This document shows, piece after piece, positions 34,631 through 42,958 of a DNA stretch of 64,000 nucleotides. Both the position numbers and the translations under genes were made by a program. The stretch is taken from contig NZ_JBNDMZ010000005.1 of the NCBI RefSeq assembly GCF_049856295.1, forward strand, positions 62,001 through 126,000, given 5' to 3'. The notes beneath the pieces are model-generated. The model did no database searches, was not told the origin of the DNA, and worked only from the letters and a program-made list of their open reading frames with translations. Within the stretch, counting starts at the first letter, position 1. Every line of letters begins with the position of its first letter. This stretch comes from JB111 sp049856295 (GTDB lineage Bacteria > Actinomycetota > Actinomycetes > Actinomycetales > Actinomycetaceae).

Positions 34631-34666
34631 GGACCGCCGGTCCACCGCGAGGTGGGCCGGCGGTCC
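34631..34666 (+). terminator. Terminator hairpin after rpf
   Basis: A 10-bp perfect stem GGACCGCCGG/CCGGCGGTCC with further inner pairing and a short loop, 52 bases after the rpf stop. There is no T-run. Confidence 0.7.
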
Positions 34667-34700
34667 GTCGTCGTGGGACGAGGATGGGTGGGGAGCAGAA

Positions 34701-34737
34701 AGGGCCGCCTCCCGCGTTTCCGCAGGACGGCGGCCCT
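34701..34737 (+). terminator. Second hairpin after rpf, next to the tRNA-Pro remnant
   Basis: A 9-bp stem AGGGCCGCC/GGCGGCCCT with a 19-base loop. It lies 11 bases before the tRNA-Pro 3' end, so on the minus strand it could originally have ended that tRNA transcript. Confidence 0.6.
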
Positions 34738-34747
34738 TCAGCTGTTG

Positions 34748-34789
34748 TCGGGCTGACAGGATTTGAACCTGCGACCCCTTGACCCCCAG
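34748..34789 (-). other. Attachment site: 3' part of tRNA-Pro(GGG), left edge of integrated element
   Basis: Read on the minus strand, these 42 bases are the anticodon loop (CTGGGGG, anticodon GGG), the 3' anticodon stem, variable loop, T arm (AGGTTCAAATCCT) and 3' acceptor strand CAGCCCG with discriminator A. The 5' half of the tRNA is missing: identity stops at the last base of the anticodon loop. This is the usual scar of integration into a tRNA gene. The whole tRNA-Pro should be restored at the other end of the element, to the right and probably beyond the window. A 9-base direct repeat CCAGGTGCC spans the edge (34,786-34,794) and recurs at 34,908-34,916. Confidence 0.85.
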
Positions 34790-34941
34790 GTGCCAGGATC
34801 AGCGCTCGTAGCCCACCTGACCTGGGGTTTTGCTTTTCAGGGGCACGCTCTGCGCATCACATTTTGCAGAGTTTGCGGGCTGTTGGTCACCTCATTGGTC
34901 CACCTCGCCAGGTGCCGGAAAGGTCCGCCCGACGGCGGTGC

Positions 34942-37536
34942 CTATGCTGCTTGAGCCACTGCCGACGACGAGGTACTGACGCCGTGTCGTCGTTTGATGT
35001 CTCTGAGCATGTCGTAGCACGTCTTCAAGTCGGCGGGCTGAGGAGGGTCAGTGTCGTGATCGGAGTCGTTGAGGATTCGCGCGAGGGTCTGCCATTGACC
35101 GGGCTCGTTCGGTGCCTTGCAGCGTGCTACCACCAAGGGACGCAGATCACGCAGGTTTTTCCCCTCGTAGTCAGCCAATGAAGCTTGGGTGTCATCGTCG
35201 GATTGCCGCGCCGCGATGAGTATGTGTTTTGCCAAGCGCTCCGTGGCGATTCGTAGACTGTTTCCGGCCGAGCGGCGATTCTCGTGGAGTGGCGAACTCA
35301 TCTGTCCTTGCGCGTTCAACATGAGTCGTTCGAAGTCGTCCCCCGTACGGAGCACAGTGGTACCTTGCCGTGGGTCGATGAGCGTAGCCGAATACTCGCC
35401 AGTGCCCAGATGCTGGTAGAGGGACTGAAGGGTTCTCGCGAGTTCCGCATCATGGGTCGTGACTACGAGTTGCACCCCGCTCGAAAGCAGCTCCGAGGTC
35501 ACCTTGTCCGCGAACGTGTATCTGTGTTCCCGATCGCTTCCGGGCACCGGATCGTCAAGGAAGATCATCGCGCTCCCAAGCTGACGGCACCGGGCGAGGA
35601 ATGTCGCCAGCCCGAGCGCGTTCAGCTGGCTGTTGCTCAAGACCGCCAATGCGTTACGCACCACGCCCGACGCATCAGCTTCAGGAACCAGCGAAGCCGT
35701 CAGATCCAGGTAGCGGCTGCCAGCCCCGCGTCGAGCCAAGCGATCAAAAGCAGTTAGCTCGTCGGGCCGCATCAATGACCACCACTTACGAATCTCGGCG
35801 GCCATGAGTTCTAGCTTCTGGTCAACGACCTCTTTAGCTGCGCTCGTGATCTTTCGCTGCGCGCTCTTCAGCCGACTCGTCGCTGCATCCCTGAGGCGCT
35901 GGCGTTCGAGCGCTTCCAGCAGCGCATCCTCAGCTCGGGCGAGCTCAAGCAGTTCGGTCCATCCGGTCGTGTTGCTCCTTGCGGCGAGCACGGGCTCCAG
36001 CACGCTGATGACAGGTTCCACATCGGCCGCTGCCTGTGACAAGAGAGACTTGTGAGTGGTCAACGCTTGTCGAAGCTCTTCCTCGGCACTCATTAGAGCC
36101 TCGAAATCCGCCCTGGTTGTTGCGGTGTTTCTGCTCACCTGCTCTCGGATGTGCTCGATCGCCGCCAGAGAGTCGTCGACATGTCCCTGAACCGTTTGTG
36201 CGCTGGCTTTCAGGGTTTGCGCAAGCTGCGCGACGGCGACGAAGGAGTCTGTTTCTCCTAAAAGTTCAGCGACAGCAGACTCGTGGGCCGCCCGACCGTC
36301 AGCTGTCCATCCGGCAGCTGCCGGAATGCTCGCGCTTGCCCAGCTCCCAGCGGCTTCGAGCTCATTCGAAAGCTGCGTGATCGCAGCACGAAGTTTGGTA
36401 CTCGCGCCAGTCAGGCCCTCTTGATCTGCCAGCTGGTGCCGGATCACTTCTACCCTCTCGGCAGTCAGTGATGCAGGCGTCTGGCAGACCGGGCAGTCTA
36501 CTGGACCATCGCCCGGATGTTGAGGAAGACCGTCAACGCCAAGAACCGCATGGAATAGCGGCAGAACCTTTGCTACTGAGGCGTCCACTCTCGACACGGC
36601 GTCGTTATAGCTATCAAGTTCCGCGGCAAATGATTGCTCGGTCGCTGATGAGCGACCGCCAGGCGTCGGCGACTGTGCATCGAAAAGTCGCATGCGTTGT
36701 GAAGGCATAGCAGCGGTCGACGGGCGGAGTTGGGTGAGTGGTAGCAGTGTGTTCGTGCGCGCAGTGAGCTCGTTCGTCACTCGTGCAACTGCGGTCGACA
36801 GCTCGCGTGCGGGCTGCGGCTCATTCTCGGCAGGAGGTACGAGAGTGTTTAGCGCAGAGACGAGCGACGTGGAGAGCTGAGCCGCGGTCCACGGTGAGGT
36901 GGACGCCACAAGCGGGCCGATTTGAGGATGTGAACGCAGACCCTCCAGCCTTGCTACCAAAAGTTCCCTAGGCTGCGCCTCTCGTTCACTGATCAGAGCT
37001 GCGAGTTCTGAGCGCAGCAGATCGAGGTCCGCGACCTCAAGCACCGCCTTGAAATAGTCGCTCCGCTCGCCCGGCTTCGCCGAAACGGCGTATCTCAGGG
37101 CATGTTCAAGTAGAACGGGAGCCGCAAGCGGTGGGTCGGACAGCTGCATTCCGGCTTCGGTAACTGAGCCGATGTCAATCCCATCCAACGACAGGACGCT
37201 GACGCAGTCGGCCGCCCCCTGGTAGTCGTCGATCAACTGGCGGCGGAGGATCTTGCGGCTGCCATCCTGGAGACATATCTCAGCCTCGATGTATACCTCA
37301 GCAGATGCCGGAAGATGAGCGTTGCGTAGGGCGCCCTCGAACTCGCCTGGGCTTCCACCACCGAGTTGACGTCGGGATGTGCTGCCGGTGTAAAGGAATT
37401 CGAAGGCCTCAGCGAGACTCGTCTTCCCTTGGCTGTTGTCGGCGTGGATCACCGTGATCGGGGTGTTCAACTCAACTCGTTGTGGCTGCGGTCCGTAGGA
37501 GCGAAAGCCACAGATCTCGATGTAGCTGATCCTCAT
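34942..37536 (-). CDS. Rad50/SMC-like AAA (ABC-class) ATPase with zinc hook
   Basis: An 864-aa protein. It has Walker A in HADNSQGKTS (residues 31-40), coiled-coil regions, and a CPVC zinc-hook motif at 348-351. A second coiled-coil part is followed by an ABC signature (LSNSQLNALG), Walker B MIFLDDPVPGSD and H-loop VVTTHD. This layout matches Rad50/RecF-like DNA-associated ATPases found in defence islands. It overlaps the 67-aa gene upstream (ATGA), so the two form an operon. No nuclease domain is visible in it. The C-terminal 150 residues carry no recognised domain. Role inferred: DNA sensing or anti-phage defence. Confidence 0.85.
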   Translation of the reverse strand: MRISYIEICGFRSYGPQPQRVELNTPITVIHADNSQGKTSLAEAFEFLYTGSTSRRQLGGGSPGEFEGALRNAHLPASAEVYIEAEICLQDGSRKILRRQLIDDYQGAADCVSVLSLDGIDIGSVTEAGMQLSDPPLAAPVLLEHALRYAVSAKPGERSDYFKAVLEVADLDLLRSELAALISEREAQPRELLVARLEGLRSHPQIGPLVASTSPWTAAQLSTSLVSALNTLVPPAENEPQPARELSTAVARVTNELTARTNTLLPLTQLRPSTAAMPSQRMRLFDAQSPTPGGRSSATEQSFAAELDSYNDAVSRVDASVAKVLPLFHAVLGVDGLPQHPGDGPVDCPVCQTPASLTAERVEVIRHQLADQEGLTGASTKLRAAITQLSNELEAAGSWASASIPAAAGWTADGRAAHESAVAELLGETDSFVAVAQLAQTLKASAQTVQGHVDDSLAAIEHIREQVSRNTATTRADFEALMSAEEELRQALTTHKSLLSQAAADVEPVISVLEPVLAARSNTTGWTELLELARAEDALLEALERQRLRDAATSRLKSAQRKITSAAKEVVDQKLELMAAEIRKWWSLMRPDELTAFDRLARRGAGSRYLDLTASLVPEADASGVVRNALAVLSNSQLNALGLATFLARCRQLGSAMIFLDDPVPGSDREHRYTFADKVTSELLSSGVQLVVTTHDAELARTLQSLYQHLGTGEYSATLIDPRQGTTVLRTGDDFERLMLNAQGQMSSPLHENRRSAGNSLRIATERLAKHILIAARQSDDDTQASLADYEGKNLRDLRPLVVARCKAPNEPGQWQTLARILNDSDHDTDPPQPADLKTCYDMLRDIKRRHGVSTSSSAVAQAA

Positions 37537-37736
37537 CGAGGCGTCTCACCTCGGCTTGCAATCACTTCGGTGTCCGCCTCCGCGGTACGCCCCTCCCAAG
37601 CTTCGGTGATCCGCTGCAGGGAAGTGCGTGCTGCCTCGACTGTCTCCGCATCGAACGCTTCAGCGACAGCGCGGGCGTCGTTGCCGTCACCCAGCCGGGC
37701 GATCAGCTCTGGAAGATTGGGAACCAGGGCGCTCAC
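37533..37736 (-). CDS. 67-aa partner of the Rad50-like ATPase
   Basis: A small acidic-Ala-rich helical protein starting MSALVPNLPELIARLGDG. Its stop overlaps the ATPase start by four bases, so translation is coupled and a functional partnership is likely. I recognise no family. Confidence 0.65.
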   Translation of the reverse strand: MSALVPNLPELIARLGDGNDARAVAEAFDAETVEAARTSLQRITEAWEGRTAEADTEVIASRGETPR

Positions 37737-37790
37737 CGCGATGCTCCTCCTTGCGTCACCGGGCCAAGAAATAGACGTTCAGCAGACGGC

Positions 37791-38951
37791 TCAGCCGAAC
37801 GCGGCTATTCGAGCTGTGCCTTCTCGCCCTAGATAACCGAGCTGATCCATGAGCGCGCGAACTACGGATTTGCCAAGTTCGAGCGGGACGGCGTTGCCGA
37901 GCTGGCGTTGAACGTCGACTCGAGTGCCGTCGATCTTGAAGTCGTCCGGGAAGGACATCAGGCGCAGCATTTCGTTGACGCGGAGGCGTCGTGCTCGTTC
38001 TTCGCCAGAGGCTGTGCGGATGTTCTCCCAGTGGAACGGGCCGACCCACGGTCCGGGCTGCGCCTGGAGCGTGGTGGATGGCCGGTTGGGGTCGAGGCGG
38101 AGCAGGAAGGTCCAGTAGCGACTGCGCCATTCGAAGTGGTTGCGGCCGCCGTAGCGTTCGGTGTGCCAAAGGTAGTTCTGACCGGGCGGGATTTCCGCGG
38201 CAAGTTCTCCGTAGTTGCCATCGACGATCTCGTCCTCGGCCGCACGGACCAGTCGGGGCAGTCCGGCGAACGCCTGGGAGGAGGTGACGTGGGGGATCTT
38301 GTTCGCGTCGACGGTGCGGGTGTGCTCGCTCCAGCCGGAGTGGGTGGGCTCGGGGAACTCGAACTTCTCCCCGTCGCGGCGTCCGACGACGAACACGCGA
38401 CGGCGCAGCTGAGGGACGCCGTAATCGGCGGCGAGCAGCACTTTCCACTGCGGGTTGTAGCCGAGCTCGCCGAGTCCCTTGAGGAGCCGATCGAACTGCG
38501 CCTTGTGGGTCTTGTACGTCAGGCCTTGCACGTTCTCCAGGATGAACGCCTCGGGGCGGGACTCGCGGACAACACGGACATACTCGTCCAGCAGCGAGGC
38601 GTTCGGGTCGCGGCTCTCGCGCTTCTGCTCCAGCCAGAACCCCGACTTGCTGAACGGAGTGCACGGCGGGCCGCCGACGACCAGCACAGGCTCTTTGGCC
38701 CGCAGCCCTGCGGTGGCGAGGATCTGCTCGGTGGAGACCTGTTGGATGTCGCCGGTGAGGGTCGCGGCACCGTCGAAGTTCGCCTTCAACGTCTGCAACG
38801 CGGGCTCGTTGTAGTCCGTCGCGACCGACACACGAAGGAGGCCGCTGCCGGGGTCGCCGGCATCGAGGGGCTCGGCGTCGGCACGTTCGACGGCGAGGTC
38901 GAGTCCTCCTGCTCCGGAGAACAGGCTCACCACCGGGAGTTGCTCGCCCAT
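37791..38951 (-). CDS. DNA (cytosine-5-)-methyltransferase of a type II R-M system
   Basis: A 386-aa m5C methylase. AdoMet motif I is SLFSGAGGLDLAVE, the catalytic Cys is in GGPPCTPFSKSG, motif VI is FILENVQGL, motif VIII is RRRVFVVGRRDG and motif X is QLGNAVP. The target-recognition region lies between motifs VIII and IX; its specificity cannot be read. The ATG at 38,951 has an AGAGGTGG ribosome binding site. It is divergent from the predicted nuclease at 39,103, and a Vsr gene follows, giving a complete modification-restriction-repair set. Confidence 0.93.
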   Translation of the reverse strand: MGEQLPVVSLFSGAGGLDLAVERADAEPLDAGDPGSGLLRVSVATDYNEPALQTLKANFDGAATLTGDIQQVSTEQILATAGLRAKEPVLVVGGPPCTPFSKSGFWLEQKRESRDPNASLLDEYVRVVRESRPEAFILENVQGLTYKTHKAQFDRLLKGLGELGYNPQWKVLLAADYGVPQLRRRVFVVGRRDGEKFEFPEPTHSGWSEHTRTVDANKIPHVTSSQAFAGLPRLVRAAEDEIVDGNYGELAAEIPPGQNYLWHTERYGGRNHFEWRSRYWTFLLRLDPNRPSTTLQAQPGPWVGPFHWENIRTASGEERARRLRVNEMLRLMSFPDDFKIDGTRVDVQRQLGNAVPLELGKSVVRALMDQLGYLGREGTARIAAFG

Positions 38952-39102
38952 CGGCCACCTCTTTCTATACGTGCACGCACGGCCCGGCCTCTGCGGGCAG
39001 TGCGTGTCTGACCAGTATCGTCGAGACGAGTCTGCCAACAGCCACCGACATGCCCAACGTGACCAAGGACATCGGTGGACAACGCAATCCGGAAGGGGTC
39101 CT

Positions 39103-40281
39103 GTGGAGGAAGAGCCGCTCGCCGGGCGAGCCTTCGGCGAGGTCTACCGTGTCCAGGGACGCAGCGACCTGCACGCGTTCCTCCTCGACGCCGTGCGTGC
39201 CTCCGGCGGCCGCGTGCTGTACGCGAGCGACCCGCACCGCGCGCCGGTCTACCTCGGGGTGCAGCTGAGCTCCGACGAGCGGATCGGGATGCTCGTCTAC
39301 CCCTTCCGCGTCACCCGAAACTCGATCAAGAACCGCCCTGACGACGAGGTCCGCGGCCAGCTCCGCTACGGCGCTGAGGAGTCCTGGAAGAGAGAGCACC
39401 CCCTTGGACGCGACGTCGCCGGCGTGGACGTGACGATGATCCTCGGCGTCGACCTCGCCGACGGCGTCATCCTCGGCCTGGACGCCAACCTCTGGGACCC
39501 GCTGCCAATGGGCATCTCCTTCTACGCCAAAGACGCCGAGATCATGCAGGCCAAAGCATCCGGGTGGCACGTCTGGGAGAAGATCAACCGCACCGGCACC
39601 AAACGCTCGGAGCCCCGCTCACCCACGAATCTGGAGACGGTCGTCGCGTTCACTCCCGACCGCCTCATCGACTACGCGCGTCTCGAACGACGAGCGACCT
39701 CCCTGCGTCTGGACCCGCCGCTGCGGTACTCGGCTGCCGTAGCGCTTGCCGATGAGACGGCGGTCGATGAGCTGCCGCGCCGGCACGTGCTGGAGGAGCA
39801 GTTCGCGCTCACCAGCGAGCAGATCCTCGACATCATCGGCGGACGCAACCGGCTCTCTGTCGCCGTGCGCGGCGGGGTCGCCGAGTACCACCTGGAACAC
39901 CTGCTCGAGAGCTCGCCCGACATCTCCGCGGTCGAGCGGCTCGACGTGGACGCGATGCACGACTTCAACGTGATCCTCGCGGACGGAAGGCTGATGAGGG
40001 TCGAGTGCAAGAACGCGAGCCCCAAGACCTCCGCCAGCGGCAGCTTCAAGGTCGAGGTGCAGAAGACCCGCGCCTCCAAGGGCGATCCCGCGTCGCGCTT
40101 CTACCCCGTCGACGGGTTCGACGTCGTCGCCGCCTGCCTCTTCTCGCCGACCGGACGGTGGGAGTTCCGTTACGGGCTCACCTCACGCATGTCGCGGCAC
40201 AAGGATTTTCCCGACAGGCTCGCGCCGATCCAGACGATCACCGACGACTGGGCTGAGAGCCTGTCCGCTCTCAGTGAGTGA
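39103..40281 (+). CDS. Predicted type II restriction endonuclease (PD-(D/E)XK-like)
   Basis: A 392-aa protein with a C-terminal nuclease-like motif: an acidic residue in AMHDFNVILADGR followed by MRVECKNASP, which fits D-X(n)-EXK, then a Lys/Arg-rich segment. The N-terminal 250 residues are probably for target recognition or dimerisation. Position divergent from an m5C methylase and convergent with vsr supports the assignment; the exact family is not recognised. The GTG start follows GGAAGGGG, a good ribosome binding site. Confidence 0.72.
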   Translation: MEEEPLAGRAFGEVYRVQGRSDLHAFLLDAVRASGGRVLYASDPHRAPVYLGVQLSSDERIGMLVYPFRVTRNSIKNRPDDEVRGQLRYGAEESWKREHPLGRDVAGVDVTMILGVDLADGVILGLDANLWDPLPMGISFYAKDAEIMQAKASGWHVWEKINRTGTKRSEPRSPTNLETVVAFTPDRLIDYARLERRATSLRLDPPLRYSAAVALADETAVDELPRRHVLEEQFALTSEQILDIIGGRNRLSVAVRGGVAEYHLEHLLESSPDISAVERLDVDAMHDFNVILADGRLMRVECKNASPKTSASGSFKVEVQKTRASKGDPASRFYPVDGFDVVAACLFSPTGRWEFRYGLTSRMSRHKDFPDRLAPIQTITDDWAESLSALSE

Positions 40282-40699
40282 CCTCTCGTCGATCGCGCAC
40301 GACATCCACGATGCTCGCGGCGATAGAGGTGGGGGCTTCGTGTTCCCAGAACCGCAGAACCCTCCAACCGCGCCCCTCAAGCAACGCGGTGGTCTCGATG
40401 TCGCGGAGCCGGTTCCGGCCGATCTTGCCCTCCCAGTAGTCGCGGTTCGTCGACGGCATCTTGAAGTGCTCGGGACAGCCGTGCCAGTAGCAGCCATCGA
40501 TGAGCACGGCGACACGGGCGCGAGTGAACAACAGATCTGCCGTCCTGCGCAGGTCGCGCTCCGGTCGCGCGTTGACCCGGTATCGCAGTCCCGTGGCGTG
40601 CACCAGGCGGCGCACCGCCAGCTCCGCCTGCGTGTCCCGGCTTCGGTTGCCCTGCATGGTCTTCCGAGCGGCAGCACTGGAAGCCCACGGCGTGTACAT
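40271..40699 (-). CDS. vsr: Very short patch repair endonuclease (Vsr)
   Basis: A 142-aa endonuclease that nicks at T:G mismatches arising from deaminated 5-methylcytosine. Vsr motifs are clear: RRTADLLFTRARVAVLIDGC with the catalytic Asp, then YWHGCPEHFKMP with zinc ligands, and YWEGKIGRNRLRD. It overlaps the 3' end of the nuclease gene by 11 bases in convergent orientation. Its presence confirms that the neighbouring methylase makes 5-methylcytosine. Confidence 0.95.
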   Translation of the reverse strand: MYTPWASSAAARKTMQGNRSRDTQAELAVRRLVHATGLRYRVNARPERDLRRTADLLFTRARVAVLIDGCYWHGCPEHFKMPSTNRDYWEGKIGRNRLRDIETTALLEGRGWRVLRFWEHEAPTSIAASIVDVVRDRREVTH

Positions 40700-40879
40700 G
40701 CTTCGAGGTTACGGACTCGTCGTGAATGGTTCACTCCGTCGGGGCCGATTACGACGCCCCGGGGAAGGACGAGTCGCTCGGTCGCCGCCAGATGAGGAGG
40801 CCGCTAAAGTTGAAGGCCGTGTCTCCGCAACCAGTCGCCAGTAGCCAGCGTCGGACGAGGTCGGGCAAGGGTTGGCCAC

Positions 40880-42079
40880 TTGGGTAGGCCGCGCACGCCG
40901 ATCGGCACGTTCGGGAAGATCCGAGTCTTTCGCGTGGCGTCGGGCCGGGTCACGGCCAGCACGCGCTATCGCGACTGGGACGGTGCGTCTCGGCAGGTGT
41001 CAGCCACAGCAGACACGAAGGCCGCAGCGGAGCGCGCGCTGAAGTCGAAACTGTCACAGCGGTCACTGTTCCAGCCCGGCGCCGCCGACATCACGCCGGA
41101 CAGCGGCTTCCCGGCTTTGGTGGACTACTGGCTTGAGGACATGGAGCTGGAAGACCGTCTGTCGTTGACGACTCAGCAGCTCTACGAGCGGAACATGCGG
41201 ACTCTGGTGCTGCCCGCTTTCGAGCACCTGACATTGCGCGAGGTAGGCGTGGCCCGCTGCGACCGGTTTCTAAAGAGCCTTGCCCGCGAAAGTCCCAGCA
41301 AGCGAAACAGGGCGCGCGTTGCGCTCCGCCTCGCACTGGGCCTTACCGTGCGGCACGAGATCCTCCCGCGCAACCCGATGGATCATGTTGGAAGGCTCCA
41401 CCGCGAGCGCATCCCACCATCGGCGCTGACTCCGGCAGAGGTTGATGCTGTGCGTGCTGCGGTGCGCTACTGGGAGACGGGTCTGAACGAGACCGGGCCT
41501 CGACCGGACGGACAACTCGGGGCAGTCATCGAGGTGATGCTCGGCACCTCCGCTCGCATCGGGGAAGTCCTGGCGTTGCGGCGGCGCGACATCGACCTGA
41601 CTTCGGCGCCGGCCACGGTGAGGATCGCTGGGACAGTCGTCAGCCAGCGTGGGGTGGCGACCAGTCGTCAAGATCACCCGAAGACGGCGCGCTCCCGCCG
41701 TGTGGTCGCCCTGCCGTCCTTCGCGGCCGAGGCGCTTCGGACTCGCCTGGCGCATCGCTGTCGTATGAATGAGGACGATCTCGTGTTCTCCAGCCGGAAC
41801 GGCACACCTCTGACGACCAACAACGTGCGTCGGCAGCTTCGTCATGTCCTCGATCTGGCCGGCATCGAGGGTGTGACGTCGCACATGTTCCGCCGTACGG
41901 CGGCCACTGCGATCAATGATCGCGCGAGTGTCGAGCTCGCGGCAGCGCTGCTTGGTCACACTGATCCGAGGACGACGCTGCGTCACTACATTCGTCGAAA
42001 CGAGATGGTCGATCCGGTCACTGCCGTGCACTTGGACGAGGCATTCGCGAAGGACATACAACGGCGCCAGGGAACCTGA
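40880..42079 (+). CDS. int: Tyrosine-type site-specific integrase
   Basis: A 399-aa phage-type recombinase. The N-terminal arm-binding part (IGTFGKIRVFRVASG) is followed by a core-binding SAM-like domain and a catalytic domain. All active residues are seen: Arg in TSARIGEVLAL, Lys in DHPKTARSRR, the HxxR box in SHMFRRTAAT, His in LLGHTDP and Tyr in TTLRHYIRR. The start is probably TTG at 40,880, with no strong ribosome binding site. It could be the integrase that used the tRNA-Pro site 6 kb to the left, although integrases usually lie nearer to their att site. Confidence 0.92.
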   Translation: MGRPRTPIGTFGKIRVFRVASGRVTASTRYRDWDGASRQVSATADTKAAAERALKSKLSQRSLFQPGAADITPDSGFPALVDYWLEDMELEDRLSLTTQQLYERNMRTLVLPAFEHLTLREVGVARCDRFLKSLARESPSKRNRARVALRLALGLTVRHEILPRNPMDHVGRLHRERIPPSALTPAEVDAVRAAVRYWETGLNETGPRPDGQLGAVIEVMLGTSARIGEVLALRRRDIDLTSAPATVRIAGTVVSQRGVATSRQDHPKTARSRRVVALPSFAAEALRTRLAHRCRMNEDDLVFSSRNGTPLTTNNVRRQLRHVLDLAGIEGVTSHMFRRTAATAINDRASVELAAALLGHTDPRTTLRHYIRRNEMVDPVTAVHLDEAFAKDIQRRQGT

Positions 42080-42109
42080 CCCGGTGCGCTCAGGGGATGC
42101 TCTTGCTAC

Positions 42110-42958
42110 TCACGTCGAGCCGTCAGCTGAGTTCGCCGCCGCTGAGAGAAGGCGCACGGTCGCGCGCGCGATGTCGGCTGGCCTGTGGCTGATTGTGAGG
42201 AGCCGCGAGAGCTCTTCGTCAAGGTGAGGGCCGGAGGCGGCACTGGCGTACGCGTCATGCAGCGCATCCAGCGCGACTGCGACCTGTGCGTCCTGAGCAT
42301 GAGCCGGGTACGCGCCGGGTGCCCAGCCATCGAAAGACTGCGGATATAGACGCTGCGCGACTGCCGCTGCTGCGCCACCGTACCCTCCGGCGACGAGGAG
42401 CAGGCGTCCGGACTGAATCGTCAGACGGGCCTCTTCGATCACGCCCGGTTCCGCGCCGACGTAGCCCGCGAGGCGCCCCCCAACAATCAGACGGGCTGTC
42501 GTTTCGCTCGCGACATGCTCGCGCATCGCGGTCAACGCGTTGCCGGCGTCTTGGGTCCAAGAGCCGTCCAGGGCACGCGAGATCGGCACCGTCTTACGCG
42601 ACTCGGAAACCAACGTCAGTCTGCCGATGTCACCGAGATTCCTGTCTGCCGCGATCAGCTCGTCTGCCGTGAGCTTCCGGTACTCAGATTCGGCGAGCGT
42701 GATCTCAAGCGCGGATCTTCCGCTGCTGAAACGTTGGGCCTCTTCGATCAGGATCTCGGTGTAGCCACCGGGATTGAGGTGACCGCCGTATACGACGGTT
42801 CCTCCCGCGAGCATGATCGCTCTGCCTACTTCGGCGACGACCAGTCGGCAGTGTTGCTCAGTGAGACCAAGACGTGAGAGATCGGCGCTCTCAGAGACTG
42901 ACAAGGTGACTTTCTGGCCCGAGAGAGCGTCTCGCGAGATGAGGGTGGGTTCGCTCAT
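42110..42958 (-). CDS. SLOG-like nucleotide-binding protein paired with TIR protein
   Basis: A 282-aa protein with two Rossmann-like Gly signatures: AIMLAGGTVVYGGHLNPGGY near residue 50, and ARLIVGGRLAGYVGAEPGVI followed by LLVAGGYGGAA near residues 165-210. This pattern matches the SLOG superfamily, which binds NAD- or nucleotide-derived ligands and often pairs with TIR or other effectors in prokaryotic immunity. The subfamily is uncertain. The ATG overlaps the TIR gene stop by four bases, so the pair is an operon, and the SLOG protein probably senses or processes the product of the TIR enzyme. Confidence 0.65.
   Translation of the reverse strand: MSEPTLISRDALSGQKVTLSVSESADLSRLGLTEQHCRLVVAEVGRAIMLAGGTVVYGGHLNPGGYTEILIEEAQRFSSGRSALEITLAESEYRKLTADELIAADRNLGDIGRLTLVSESRKTVPISRALDGSWTQDAGNALTAMREHVASETTARLIVGGRLAGYVGAEPGVIEEARLTIQSGRLLLVAGGYGGAAAAVAQRLYPQSFDGWAPGAYPAHAQDAQVAVALDALHDAYASAASGPHLDEELSRLLTISHRPADIARATVRLLSAAANSADGST

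Noticed and set aside
34819..34835. Possible 5' half of tRNA-Pro next to the remnant (CCTGACCTGGGG)
   Set aside because: It cannot pair with the acceptor or D-arm positions and lacks the rest of a 5' half, so the tRNA is truly truncated here.
38971..39102. Longer N-terminus for the restriction nuclease
   Set aside because: The GTG at 39,103 has a strong ribosome binding site, and the upstream residues overlap the divergent promoter region with the methylase.
40700..40879. CCAGTCGCCAGTAGCCAGC stretch before the integrase as iterons or an origin
   Set aside because: Only short imperfect repeats in one place; too little to support an origin or excisionase site.
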